From CAURMH01 sp963525745 (GTDB taxonomy: Bacteria; Pseudomonadota; Gammaproteobacteria; Enterobacterales; Pasteurellaceae), in NCBI GenBank assembly GCA_963525745.1, contig CAURMH010000025.1, forward strand, positions 1 to 22,272: a stretch of 22,272 nucleotides of DNA, written 5' to 3'. Below are positions 6,722-14,833 of this stretch, in pieces. Each line of letters begins with the position of its first letter. The stretch's first letter is position 1. The position numbers and the translations under genes are program-made. The notes below the pieces were generated by a model, which searched no databases, was not told the DNA's origin, and worked only from the letters and a program-made list of their open reading frames with translations.

Positions 6722-7452
6722 TGAGTGCCGACTTTAATCCCGTCATCGTCATTCCGCATTATAATCACGCCGATACGTTAATCAACGTCGTTGAACGCTT
6801 GCGCAGCTTTAATTTGCCGATAATCATTGTAGACGACGGCTCCGATTCAGCCTGTTTTGCCATATTGAAACGACTTGCCGAGCAGGAGGGCGTTAGCCTG
6901 CATGACGGCGTAATCAACGGCGGCAAAGGAAGAGCGGTCAAAATCGGCTTAAAATTAGCTTGGCGAAGCGGTTTTACGCACGCCGTACAGATCGATGCGG
7001 ACGGCCAGCACGATTTAGCCGATGTGCCAATCATGTTGGCACAAGCGAAGCAATTTCCCCATGCCTGCATTTGTGGGCGACCGATTTATGGTCAAGATGC
7101 CCCTAAAGCGCGTTTATACGGGCGAAAAATCACCGATTTTTGGAATATGGTGCATACGCTTTCTACCGATATTGCCGACGGTATGTGCGGCTTTCGCCTT
7201 TATCCGCTTGCCAAAACCGTTTCGCTTTGTGAACACACCCATATCGGCGATCGAATGGATTTTGATACGGAATTGTTGGTTAAAATGCATTGGGAACAAA
7301 TTCCGTTAATCTGGATTAACACCACCGTAAAATACCACCCCAACGGCGTATCGCATTTTCGTGCCATCGCGGATAACTGGGCAATCAGCAAAATGCATAC
7401 GCGTTTATTTTTCGGCATGCTAATTCGCTTGCTCAGCGGGCGTAAAGTATGA
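6721..7452 (+). CDS. apeJ: Family 2 glycosyltransferase of the APE cluster (ApeJ-like)
   Basis: A 243-residue GT-A glycosyltransferase: VIVIPHYNHADTL at the start, nucleotide-binding IIIVDDGSD, and the acidic motif QIDADGQHD, which is the DxD-like metal site of dolichol-phosphate-mannose-synthase-like enzymes. It lacks the C-terminal membrane helices seen in many GT2 polymer synthases. In APE systems a GT2 domain is believed to add a sugar to the pigment's lipid part at the inner face of the inner membrane; the sugar is unknown. Start ATG overlaps the ligase stop by 1 nt (TAATG), and its stop overlaps the next ATG by 4 nt (ATGA). In several gammaproteobacteria a GT2 domain and an LpxL-like acyltransferase form one long protein; here they are two coupled genes. 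The symbol is given on position and family. Confidence 0.85.
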   Translation: MSADFNPVIVIPHYNHADTLINVVERLRSFNLPIIIVDDGSDSACFAILKRLAEQEGVSLHDGVINGGKGRAVKIGLKLAWRSGFTHAVQIDADGQHDLADVPIMLAQAKQFPHACICGRPIYGQDAPKARLYGRKITDFWNMVHTLSTDIADGMCGFRLYPLAKTVSLCEHTHIGDRMDFDTELLVKMHWEQIPLIWINTTVKYHPNGVSHFRAIADNWAISKMHTRLFFGMLIRLLSGRKV

Positions 7453-8381
7453 AAAACACACATTGGGCGCAACAGGCTGAACGGGGTAATTTATTTTTTC
7501 TAAACATTACCCGTTGGATTGTGACGTATTTGCCGCTTTGGGCAATTCGCACCGTGACGTTCATCGTCGTCGGTTACTTTTTTTTAACTTCCCGTCGGGC
7601 ACGCCGCAATATTTCTTGTTATCAGCAGCGTCTGCGGCGGCAATTTCCTTTCCTTCGATTACCGCGTGCCGCGGTTTTCCGCGCGTTTCTCGCTTTTGGC
7701 GAAAGTATTACAGATCGTTTCGCCGTGTGGCAACATAAAATACATTATACCGATTTAATCGTTGATGACGCGGATCGGTTGTATGCCGATATTGCACAAC
7801 ATGGTCACGGGCAGATTTTAGTTTGCTCACACTTAGGCAATATTGAAATCTGCCGCGCATTAATTAAGAGCGGTCAACATCGGGAGGATTTTAAATTAAA
7901 CGTATTGGTGCACAGCCGTAATGCGGAAGCCTTTAATAAAGCTTTGGAACAGGCCGGTGCCGATCCGTTACCGCTCATTCAGGTTGAAGCGCTGGATGCG
8001 CAAAAAATGTTGCAATTGCACAATTGTATTGCGCGCGGAGAATGGATCGCTATTGCAGCGGATCGCGTACCGTTGCGCGGTGATAAAACCGCCGCGGTTG
8101 ATTTTTTGGGGGATAAAGCTTATTTTCCACAGGGCGCATGGTTGCTGGCGAGTTTGTTAAAAGCGCCGCTGAATACGATTTTCAGCCTAAAGGAAAAAAA
8201 TAAATATCGTTTAAAATTGCGCAAATTCTCTCCCCCAATCCAAGGGCGCGGTTCCGTTCGCAGTCAAAATATTCAACTGGCAATGCAACATTATGCGGAT
8301 TTATTAGCCCAAGAATGTGCGAATCACCCCTTACAATGGTTTAATTTTTACGATTTCTGGGACGATCATGAAAAAAACTAA
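7449..8381 (+). CDS. LpxL/HtrB-like lysophospholipid acyltransferase
   Basis: A 310-residue acyltransferase of the LpxL/LpxM/MsbB superfamily. The catalytic HX4E motif is SHLGNIEICRAL, a later conserved region reads WIAIAADRVPLRGDKTAAVDFLG, and the hydrophobic N-terminal helix (LPLWAIRTVTFIVVGYFFL) would anchor it to the inner membrane. ACP-dependent acyl transfer is the family activity, so it may attach a fatty acyl or the polyenoyl group from the cluster's ACPs to the glycosylated lipid. The gene is translationally coupled to the glycosyltransferase (ATGA overlap) and its 3' end overlaps the thioesterase by 14 nt. It is not expected to be a lipid A gene here, because it is embedded between pigment genes, but that rests on context. 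Confidence 0.87.
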   Translation: MKNTHWAQQAERGNLFFLNITRWIVTYLPLWAIRTVTFIVVGYFFLTSRRARRNISCYQQRLRRQFPFLRLPRAAVFRAFLAFGESITDRFAVWQHKIHYTDLIVDDADRLYADIAQHGHGQILVCSHLGNIEICRALIKSGQHREDFKLNVLVHSRNAEAFNKALEQAGADPLPLIQVEALDAQKMLQLHNCIARGEWIAIAADRVPLRGDKTAAVDFLGDKAYFPQGAWLLASLLKAPLNTIFSLKEKNKYRLKLRKFSPPIQGRGSVRSQNIQLAMQHYADLLAQECANHPLQWFNFYDFWDDHEKN

Positions 8382-8820
8382 ACATATTTACTGTCACCAC
8401 TCATCAGAATATGAAATTCCGTTTTTTGACGTGGATTCCATGCAAATCATGTGGCACGGCCATTATGTCAAATATTTGGAATTAGCTCGTTGTGCGTTTT
8501 TAGAAGCGATTCATTACACTTATGATGTCATGCGGGAAAGAGGCTACAGTTGGCCGATCGTGCAGTTGAATTTAAAATATGTTCATCCCGCGCGATTTCG
8601 TCAGAAAATCCGGGTAGATCTGGCCGTCGTCGATTATGAAACCTGTTTTCGCGTGGAATATTGTATCGTCGACGCGGCGACGGGACAAAAACTCACCGAA
8701 GGAAGCACAACTCAAATGGCCGTGGACGCAAGTACGCAAACCGGTCAATTTCAAACGCCGCCTTGCTGGCGTAAAGCGATCGAAAGCTATCCGCGCTTTT
8801 CGGCAGCGCCTAAAAAATGA
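8368..8820 (+). CDS. apeK: 4-hydroxybenzoyl-CoA-type (YbgC-like) thioesterase, ApeK
   Basis: A 150-residue hot-dog thioesterase. The signature is EIPFFDVDSMQIMWHGHYVKYLELAR, given here in parts: the catalytic Asp lies in FDVDSM, followed by the WHGHYVKYLE segment typical of the 4HBT/YbgC family. In APE clusters such a thioesterase can release mis-loaded or finished acyl chains from the ACP. The open frame extends upstream to 8317, but the ATG at 8368 (MKKTKHIYC) fits family length and lies in the usual 14-nt overlap with the acyltransferase gene, so it is chosen as start. It is followed by the LolA-like gene after 21 nt. Confidence 0.88.
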   Translation: MKKTKHIYCHHSSEYEIPFFDVDSMQIMWHGHYVKYLELARCAFLEAIHYTYDVMRERGYSWPIVQLNLKYVHPARFRQKIRVDLAVVDYETCFRVEYCIVDAATGQKLTEGSTTQMAVDASTQTGQFQTPPCWRKAIESYPRFSAAPKK

Positions 8821-8841
8821 ACAATATAAAAGGATAACAAA

Positions 8842-9429
8842 ATGAAACGAATATTGACCGCACTTTGCTTATTCATTTACAGCGTTTCGAGCTTGGCATT
8901 TACCGAAGCCGATTTGGTTACCCTACTGCAAAAACCAACACATGTGCAAGGGGATTTTGTGCAAAGACGCTATTTACAAGGATTGGATACGCCAATTACC
9001 AGTAAAGGGGAATTCGTATTAGTCGCAGGTCAAGGACTTTTGTGGCAAATGAAGTCGCCCTTTGTAAATCATGTTCGTGTAACACCAAATGGAATTATGC
9101 AGTGGAACGGCTCACAATGGGTGGAAAACGGCAAACTTGCTCAGGCGCAACAAATTGGTTTATTTTTAGGTTTGCTTTCGGGTGATATTGCCCGATTAAA
9201 GACACAATTTGATCCGGAAGTCAGCGGTGATGCGGCGCATTGGGAGCTTACATTAATGCCGAATTCAATGTTAATGCGACAAATTTTCGACCGCATTATT
9301 ATTCAAGGCGATCGCGTGGTTAAACAAATTGAATTGGATGAAAAACAAGGCGACAAGACGCTTATTGTATTTGAACACATTCGTGAAAATCAGCCGTTAG
9401 CCGGTTTCGTCAAATCCGCCCTTGAGTAA
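8842..9429 (+). CDS. apeL: LolA-like outer-membrane lipoprotein carrier protein, ApeL
   Basis: A 195-residue secreted protein. The signal peptide MKRILTALCLFIYSVSSLA is probably cleaved after SLA, leaving FTEADL. The mature part carries LolA-fold features: VQGDFVQRRYLQGLDTPITSKGEF and LLWQMKSPF, which correspond to the strand regions of LolA. In the periplasm LolA-fold proteins carry lipid-modified cargo across to the outer membrane; here the cargo is presumably the pigment lipid rather than lipoproteins. The gene sits directly before the MMPL transporter, as in other APE clusters, and its stop lies 22 nt before the preferred start of that gene. It has a clear AAAGGATAA ribosome site. Confidence 0.88.
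   Translation: MKRILTALCLFIYSVSSLAFTEADLVTLLQKPTHVQGDFVQRRYLQGLDTPITSKGEFVLVAGQGLLWQMKSPFVNHVRVTPNGIMQWNGSQWVENGKLAQAQQIGLFLGLLSGDIARLKTQFDPEVSGDAAHWELTLMPNSMLMRQIFDRIIIQGDRVVKQIELDEKQGDKTLIVFEHIRENQPLAGFVKSALE
8857..8865 (-). repeat. DNA uptake signal sequence (USS)
   Basis: Exact ACCGCACTT in the signal peptide codons of apeL, encoding LTALC. Confidence 0.8.
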
Positions 9430-9451
9430 AACAGAGAGAAATAGGCAAAAA

Positions 9452-11803
9452 ATGACCGCACTTCGTTTGGCTTACCTCCTGTTGTTGCTTGCCGCAGCCG
9501 CCCTGTTCGGTTCTTTGCTCCGCACGGGACAATGGCTACAAACGGATTTAAACGCGCTGTTGCCGCAGGAAAGCCAATGGTCGACGGTTCAAATTCAGGC
9601 CGAACAGCGGAAAACACAACAACTAAATCAACAAATGATTGCCTTGGCGGGAACGCCAAGTCTTGTAGAAAGCGGTCGATTTTTACAACAATTGGCCGAA
9701 CAATGGCGGGCGACGGATTTGTTTGCGGAGGTTGTCTTTCAAGTTCAACCGGATATACAACAGTTTCGTCAAGAACTTGATCTTCTTAAGCTGGTGACAT
9801 TGCCGGAATCAATTCGTGAACAACTTATTCATGCGCCGCAAATTTATTTTCAAGAATATGCCGAGCAACTGGTTACCCCCTTTGAACAAGCTAATTTATT
9901 GCCGCTCGGACAAGACTGGCTCGGCCTCGCGCGCTTCACGACCGCTCGGCTGTCCCCTATCGCGCAACAAGACAGAATCCGCTGGGACAACACAAGCGGG
10001 CTGCTTTACGTCAAACAAGAAGCGGGACGTCATGCCCAAGCTGACGATAAGGTGTGGGGACTGTTACGCGCCACGCTGAAAGAAGGCAATGTAATCAATC
10101 CAAGCGAAAAATTGGCCCGACTCGCGGAGGAGGCGCGTCATTCGGCCGAAGAACAAAATGTTCGATTACTGCTCACCGGGCCGGCCTTATTCGGCGCAGC
10201 CGCCAAACAACAGGCCGAACGGGAGAGCCTGATTATGTCGTTATCAGGTATCGGGTTAACGTTGCTGTTATTATTTGCGTGCTTTAGAACAGTCGGTGTA
10301 TTGTGGTTGTTTCTGCCTATCGTGACGGGAATGTTGCTCGGTACTGTGGCAACGCTCCTCGTTTTTGATCAAATTCACATCTTAACATTAGTCATTGGCA
10401 CAAGCCTTATTGGCGTGCTACTCGACTTTCCTTTGCATTGGCTCGCCGCTTCATTATTTAACCCTCAATGGCAAGCGGCGCAAGCCATGTGGCGATTACG
10501 CCTCACGTTTTTGATTAGCTTGATTGTTACGCTGCTCGGCTACGGTTTGTTAGGGTTTACTACACTTTTAGTCTTAAAACAGACCGCACTTTTTTCAGCC
10601 GTCTCGCTTATCGGCGCAATGCTTAGCACACTGTTGCTACTTCCTTATTTATTTCGTCATTACAAAGGGCAAAATCGAAGCGTTCCCGTATACTTTACGC
10701 GCCATTATCCCGCCGAATTGCGTCCTTTCGAATGGGGTGGCGTAGCCGTCATGGCAATATTAACAATCATGGGAATAATGAAAAGTCAATGGCAGGACGA
10801 TATTCGTCAATGGGTTGACATGCCGCCGACATTGTTGACGGAGGCAAAAGAAATTGCTGATCTGACCGGCTTTGATTTAGGCGCTCGCGCTTTCCTGCTA
10901 ACGGCGGAAAGCGAGCAAGCCCTGCTGGAAAAAGATGATTATTTCGTAAAAAAATTACAGCATTATTCGCCCTCCGAATCACAAAGCGATATATCGCTAA
11001 AGCCAATCGTAGAAATTCAGAGCTTAAGCCAATGGCTCATGACGGAAACACAACGGCAACAATTTCTAACAACATTAAAAACGACGCTAAAACCGACCGC
11101 ACTTGAGCCGTTAGAATCACTGGGGATTTCGTCGGAAAAGATTTTCCACGCCATTGACGAATTAAAAGCTCGCCCACCGGTCGGCCTTGAGCAAGTGTTA
11201 AACACGACCCTCGGACGGCGCTATAAAAATCTCTATTTAGGTCGATTGGATGAAGGGCAGTATGTCGGATTAATCAACGTCAAATTTGCTCCCCCGGGCG
11301 ACATTAACGACGCCGAAATAAGCGCCCTTGCCGAACCCGAACATGGAATTTATTGGCTGGATAAGCGTGCCCATCTCAACCGCTTATTTCAACAAACACG
11401 CGATCAAGCCGGCTGGTTGAAATTGCTTTCCTTTGTTCTGGCCGGTGGATTATTGTTCGGTTATTTTGGCCTGCGCCGAACTTTCACTATGTTACTGATT
11501 CCCCTTGGTGCCATTATTTGTACAATTGGCATATTAGGTTGGCTGGAAATCCCGATTAGCTTATTTGCTATGTTTGGCTTATTATTAGTGTCCGCCATCG
11601 GCATTGATTACACAGCCTATATGCAAACGGCAACGGAGCCTGTCGCTCACAAAAGAGTCGCTATTTTATTAGCCGGAACCACCACGTTGATTTCATTTTT
11701 ACTCTTGAGCATCAGTTCAACGCCGGCGGTGGCCGCTTTCGGATTAAGCGTCAGCCTCGGCGTCGCCGTCAGCCTTGTTCTGACTTGGCGTTTTCTGCGT
11801 TAA
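9452..11803 (+). CDS. apeM: MMPL/RND-family exporter, ApeM
   Basis: About 783 residues with the two-fold repeat of MMPL transporters. Each half has one N-terminal membrane helix (LRLAYLLLLLAAAALFGSLL; later RPFEWGGVAVMAILTIMGIM), a large periplasmic loop starting near TDLNALLPQ, and a five-helix bundle. The likely proton-relay positions are GVLLDFPLHW in the first half and SAIGIDYTAYM in the second. In APE clusters this protein is thought to move the pigment lipid from the inner membrane towards periplasmic carriers such as ApeL. An in-frame TTG at 9422 would overlap apeL, but the ATG at 9452 puts the start right before the first membrane helix and is preferred. Three uptake sequences lie in this gene, one covering its second to fourth codons. 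Confidence 0.9.
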   Translation: MTALRLAYLLLLLAAAALFGSLLRTGQWLQTDLNALLPQESQWSTVQIQAEQRKTQQLNQQMIALAGTPSLVESGRFLQQLAEQWRATDLFAEVVFQVQPDIQQFRQELDLLKLVTLPESIREQLIHAPQIYFQEYAEQLVTPFEQANLLPLGQDWLGLARFTTARLSPIAQQDRIRWDNTSGLLYVKQEAGRHAQADDKVWGLLRATLKEGNVINPSEKLARLAEEARHSAEEQNVRLLLTGPALFGAAAKQQAERESLIMSLSGIGLTLLLLFACFRTVGVLWLFLPIVTGMLLGTVATLLVFDQIHILTLVIGTSLIGVLLDFPLHWLAASLFNPQWQAAQAMWRLRLTFLISLIVTLLGYGLLGFTTLLVLKQTALFSAVSLIGAMLSTLLLLPYLFRHYKGQNRSVPVYFTRHYPAELRPFEWGGVAVMAILTIMGIMKSQWQDDIRQWVDMPPTLLTEAKEIADLTGFDLGARAFLLTAESEQALLEKDDYFVKKLQHYSPSESQSDISLKPIVEIQSLSQWLMTETQRQQFLTTLKTTLKPTALEPLESLGISSEKIFHAIDELKARPPVGLEQVLNTTLGRRYKNLYLGRLDEGQYVGLINVKFAPPGDINDAEISALAEPEHGIYWLDKRAHLNRLFQQTRDQAGWLKLLSFVLAGGLLFGYFGLRRTFTMLLIPLGAIICTIGILGWLEIPISLFAMFGLLLVSAIGIDYTAYMQTATEPVAHKRVAILLAGTTTLISFLLLSISSTPAVAAFGLSVSLGVAVSLVLTWRFLR
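9455..9463 (-). repeat. DNA uptake signal sequence (USS)
   Basis: Exact ACCGCACTT directly after the chosen ATG of apeM, encoding TAL at residues 2-4. Confidence 0.8.
10583..10591 (-). repeat. DNA uptake signal sequence (USS)
   Basis: Exact ACCGCACTT in apeM, encoding QTALF. Confidence 0.8.
11096..11104 (-). repeat. DNA uptake signal sequence (USS)
   Basis: Exact ACCGCACTT in the second periplasmic loop region of apeM, encoding PTALE. Confidence 0.8.
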
Positions 11804-11846
11804 TGTGGCAGAGGATTATTTTTAAAACTTGTGATCATTTATCGTT

Positions 11847-12341
11847 ATGAAATATCTTATAACCCTTTTTTGCCTACTGCTGCTTGGCTGCAGCAATGCA
11901 CCCGTTTTGCGTCAGGATGTCGCGCAATTACCCTCTCAAACGCAAGCAATACGTTTATTTAAAGTGATACAATTAACGGCAAATGGCGATGTACGGCAAA
12001 CCAGCTTGCTGATCTTTCAGGCACAGTCGAATCAATGGCGTTGGATTCAAACGGATCCCTTAGGCGCGCCGGTTGCCCGTTTATTATTAACGCGTGAAGG
12101 TTGGCAGAATGATGGGTTTATTATGCCGAATAAACAGGCAATGTGGTTATTTTCGGCCTTAGCGACAAAACTGAATGAAAATCGACCGCTCTTTACCTTC
12201 AGCCGCATTAGTGATGAGGCAAAAACACGAATTTATTTTATCAATCAAACAGAAGCATGGCGGATTCAATCCGTATCATCGCAAATTTTTATTCAACTTG
12301 CCGATCATAGCCGATGGCAAATAAATGAACTTACCCCTTAA
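11847..12341 (+). CDS. apeN: DUF3261-type outer-membrane lipoprotein, ApeN
   Basis: A 164-residue lipoprotein: signal MKYLITLFCLLLLGC with lipobox LLGC (Cys15 lipidated), then SNAPVLRQDVAQLPS. The mature part (WRWIQTDPLGAPVARLLLTREGW, given as a landmark) resembles the DUF3261 family that accompanies APE clusters; its LolB-like character suggests a receptor in the outer membrane that accepts the pigment lipid from ApeL. That role is inference from the ApeL-ApeM-ApeN gene order. The gene lies 43 nt after apeM and 21 nt before apeO. Confidence 0.87.
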   Translation: MKYLITLFCLLLLGCSNAPVLRQDVAQLPSQTQAIRLFKVIQLTANGDVRQTSLLIFQAQSNQWRWIQTDPLGAPVARLLLTREGWQNDGFIMPNKQAMWLFSALATKLNENRPLFTFSRISDEAKTRIYFINQTEAWRIQSVSSQIFIQLADHSRWQINELTP

Positions 12342-12362
12342 ATCCTATAGGATCAATTATTC

Positions 12363-13577
12363 ATGACTGCGCTTTTTTTAACCCGCCCTGGCATCGTAAG
12401 TAGTCTTGGCATCGGATTAGAACATCATATAAGTGCCTTACTGGCCGGCGAGCCTTCGCCATTAACCCGTTCGGATAAACTCTTTACGGCAAATGACCTG
12501 CCGCCCAAAAAACATTGGCTTGGTGAAATAAATCGGCCTTTGCGCCCTTTTCCGGCCGATTTACCTAAAGCGCACCACAGCCGTAACAATCAGATTTTAT
12601 GGGACGCCTTGGGGCAAATTCATGACGACATTCAGCAGGCCGTATCCTGTTTCGGGCGCGAACGCATTGCAGTGGTCATCGGAACGTCAACGACCGGCGT
12701 CGATGAAAATTTACCTATTTTTAAATATGCGGCAAAACATAATGACTGGTCCCAACCCGAATTTAATCAACAGCAACAATACTTTTCCGCTCCGGCAGAT
12801 TTTATTGCCCACCAATACGGTTTAAAGAATTTGGTCTATGGGATTTCAACCGCCTGCACGTCCGGTGTGCGTGCCCTAATCAGTGCGGCGCGTCTATTAC
12901 GGCTCGGCGTATGCGATGCCGTCATTTGCGGCGGTGTCGATACGCTTTCCCTGTTAACGGTGGTCGGATTTAATTCGCTTTCGGTGCTGTCATCAGAGCA
13001 TACCAATCCGCTGTCCGCCAATCGTAACGGAATTAATCTCGGGGAAGGCGCCGCCGTATTCATCATGACACGTGAAATGCTGCATGCCGATGACGTCCGC
13101 TTATTAGGCTACGGCGCAAGCAGCGACGCCTACCATATGTCATCGCCTCATCCGCAGGGAGAAGGGGCGATTCAGGCTTTTCATAATGCGCTTCAATCCG
13201 CAGGGATTGCGGCCAATGACGTAGGGTGGATTAATTTACACGGCACGGGAACAATTCATAACGACGCGATGGAATTACTCTCGGTTCACCAAGTATTCGG
13301 CGACAACACGCCTTGTACGACCACAAAACCTTATACCGGTCATACCCTTGGCGCGGCTGGTGCGATCGAAGCGGCCGTCCTGTGGGGAATAATTAGCCGA
13401 AAAATGAATCCGAACGGCAACTTGCCGCCCCAACAATGGGATAAAATTCGTGATGGTAATTTACCCATGGTTAACATTACCGATACGAAGAGCCGCTGGC
13501 CGCTCGAGCGTCGGATCGGCGCCAGTAGCTCTTTCGCCTTTGGCGGCAATAATGCGGTCATTATTTTAGGAGAATAA
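12363..13577 (+). CDS. apeO: Beta-ketoacyl-ACP synthase II-type ketosynthase, ApeO
   Basis: A 404-residue condensing enzyme with the complete Cys-His-His triad: Cys165 in ISTACTSGVRAL, His293 in LHGTGTIHNDA, His327 in YTGHTLGAAGAIE. The C-terminal FAFGGNNAVIIL motif is also standard. In the known pathway ApeO is the catalytic partner of the chain-length factor ApeC and performs the decarboxylative extension steps with malonyl-ACP in the cytoplasm. It lies far from apeC in the operon, as in other APE clusters. The ApeP gene follows after 4 nt. Confidence 0.92.
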   Translation: MTALFLTRPGIVSSLGIGLEHHISALLAGEPSPLTRSDKLFTANDLPPKKHWLGEINRPLRPFPADLPKAHHSRNNQILWDALGQIHDDIQQAVSCFGRERIAVVIGTSTTGVDENLPIFKYAAKHNDWSQPEFNQQQQYFSAPADFIAHQYGLKNLVYGISTACTSGVRALISAARLLRLGVCDAVICGGVDTLSLLTVVGFNSLSVLSSEHTNPLSANRNGINLGEGAAVFIMTREMLHADDVRLLGYGASSDAYHMSSPHPQGEGAIQAFHNALQSAGIAANDVGWINLHGTGTIHNDAMELLSVHQVFGDNTPCTTTKPYTGHTLGAAGAIEAAVLWGIISRKMNPNGNLPPQQWDKIRDGNLPMVNITDTKSRWPLERRIGASSSFAFGGNNAVIILGE

Positions 13578-13581
13578 GTCC

Positions 13582-14040
13582 ATGATCGACTTGACTTGTC
13601 CAATTACCAATATCGCGCCGCTTATTCCTCACAGCGGCGAAATGATTTTACTTGATCGCGTGATAGAATTTAGCGCCGAACATTTAATCGCCGAAACGGA
13701 AGTGCGGTCACAAAATATTCTATTAAAAAAAGGTCGCTTAGATAGTTTTGCCGGCGCCGAAATTCTCGCTCAGGGAATCGGCGCTTGGGCGGGCTGTAAG
13801 TGTGTTCGAGCCGGTATACCTATCGGTTTAGGTTACTGGCTGGGTTCAAGAAAATTAAATGTTCATCAACAATATATTGATGTAGGAACAAAATTGAAAG
13901 TTTGTATAAAAATGTCAATTGAAGATGCGACCGGATTCGGCGTATTCGATTGTCAATTAATTAATCAAACAACCAATCAAGTGATTATCGACGGAATTCT
14001 AAACGTTTTTACGCCGAAAGAAAGCAAGGAGCCGAAATGA
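13582..14040 (+). CDS. apeP: 3-hydroxyacyl-ACP dehydratase-like protein, ApeP
   Basis: A 152-residue hot-dog protein: IPHSGEMILLDRV near the start, the usual ApeP/FabZ-like opening, and SFAGAEILAQGIGAWAG, where Glu60 sits in the acidic catalytic position (E..AQ). The residue 14 places before it, where FabZ has its catalytic His, is Ile46. The protein therefore seems to hold only the acid half of the active site, complementing the ApeI domain of the ligase fusion, which keeps the His. Reaction: removal of water from 3-hydroxyacyl-ACP during polyene building. The start has GGAG 9-12 nt upstream, and the end overlaps apeQ by 4 nt (ATGA). Confidence 0.88.
   Translation: MIDLTCPITNIAPLIPHSGEMILLDRVIEFSAEHLIAETEVRSQNILLKKGRLDSFAGAEILAQGIGAWAGCKCVRAGIPIGLGYWLGSRKLNVHQQYIDVGTKLKVCIKMSIEDATGFGVFDCQLINQTTNQVIIDGILNVFTPKESKEPK
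13700..13708 (+). repeat. DNA uptake signal sequence (USS)
   Basis: Exact AAGTGCGGT in apeP, encoding EVRS. It is the last copy before a gap of about 3.3 kb. Confidence 0.8.
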
Positions 14041-14765
14041 ATCGCAGCGTTTTAGTTACGGGATCAAGCCGTGGAATAGGAAAAGCGATCGCACTTAAAT
14101 TAGCCGCGCAAGGTTTTGATATTGTCGTACATTGCCGCCATCGTATTCAAGAAGCGGAAGCCGTCGCCCAAGCTGTTCAGACCACGGGACGTAACGCGCG
14201 GGTTGTACAATTTGATGTCAGCCGAAGAGAAGAAACGCGTGAAAAATTGACCGCAGATATTGAGCAATACGGCGCTTATTACGGCCTTGTATTAAACGCC
14301 GGCCTCACCCGAGACAATGCTTTTCCCGCCTTAACGGATGCAGATTGGGATCAGGTGATTCATACGAATTTAGATGGATTTTATAATGTTTTGCATCCGG
14401 TCGTTATGCCGATGATTCGTCGCCGTCAACCGGGGAGGATCGTCTGTATTACTTCCGTTTCAGGCATTGTCGGCAATCGCGGACAAGTGAATTATAGCGC
14501 CTCCAAGGCAGGTCTAATCGGTGCGGCAAAAGCGTTGGCGGTTGAATTAGCCAAACGCCGAATTACCGTAAATTGTGTTGCTCCCGGTCTGATTAATACT
14601 GATATTATTGATGAAAATCTGCCGTTAGAGGAAATATTAAAAGCGGTTCCGCTCGGCAGAGTCGGGCAGCCTGAAGAAGTGGCTCATGCCGTTTCGTTCT
14701 TAATGGACGAACAAGCGGCTTACATTACTCGACAAGTCATAGGCGTAAACGGCGGGCTTTGTTAG
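14037..14765 (+). CDS. apeQ: 3-oxoacyl-ACP reductase (FabG-like SDR), ApeQ
   Basis: A 242-residue short-chain dehydrogenase/reductase. NADPH-binding motif TGSSRGIGKAIA lies at the start, NAG at LVLNAGLTRDN, the catalytic Ser in ITSVSG, and the catalytic Tyr and Lys in NYSASKAG. The C-terminal PLGRVGQPEEVAHAVSFL and ITRQVIGVNGG are FabG hallmarks. It reduces the 3-oxo group after each ApeO step. In most APE clusters the ApeR ketosynthase follows directly; here the gene is instead followed by a terminator and a gene on the other strand, making apeQ the last gene of the first transcription unit. Confidence 0.92.
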   Translation: MNRSVLVTGSSRGIGKAIALKLAAQGFDIVVHCRHRIQEAEAVAQAVQTTGRNARVVQFDVSRREETREKLTADIEQYGAYYGLVLNAGLTRDNAFPALTDADWDQVIHTNLDGFYNVLHPVVMPMIRRRQPGRIVCITSVSGIVGNRGQVNYSASKAGLIGAAKALAVELAKRRITVNCVAPGLINTDIIDENLPLEEILKAVPLGRVGQPEEVAHAVSFLMDEQAAYITRQVIGVNGGLC

Positions 14766-14777
14766 CCTCAATAGAAC

Positions 14778-14819
14778 TATCCACCAATAGCGTTCGTTGT
14801 TGGTGGATATTCTGTTTTT
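14778..14819 (+). terminator. Intrinsic terminator after apeQ
   Basis: A perfect 10-bp stem, TATCCACCAA (14778-14787) with TTGGTGGATA (14800-14809), a 12-nt loop, and then TTCTGTTTTT. The T-rich tail follows on the plus strand, so it mainly ends the APE operon. On the minus strand the same stem lacks a good T run, so it would serve the opposing lipoprotein gene only weakly. Confidence 0.7.
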
Positions 14820-14833
14820 GGCCGCTGAATAAA

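Noticed and set aside
9422..9451. TTG at 9422 as the apeM start
   Set aside because: It would add ten polar and basic residues before the first membrane helix and overlap apeL; the ATG at 9452 gives the usual MMPL start.
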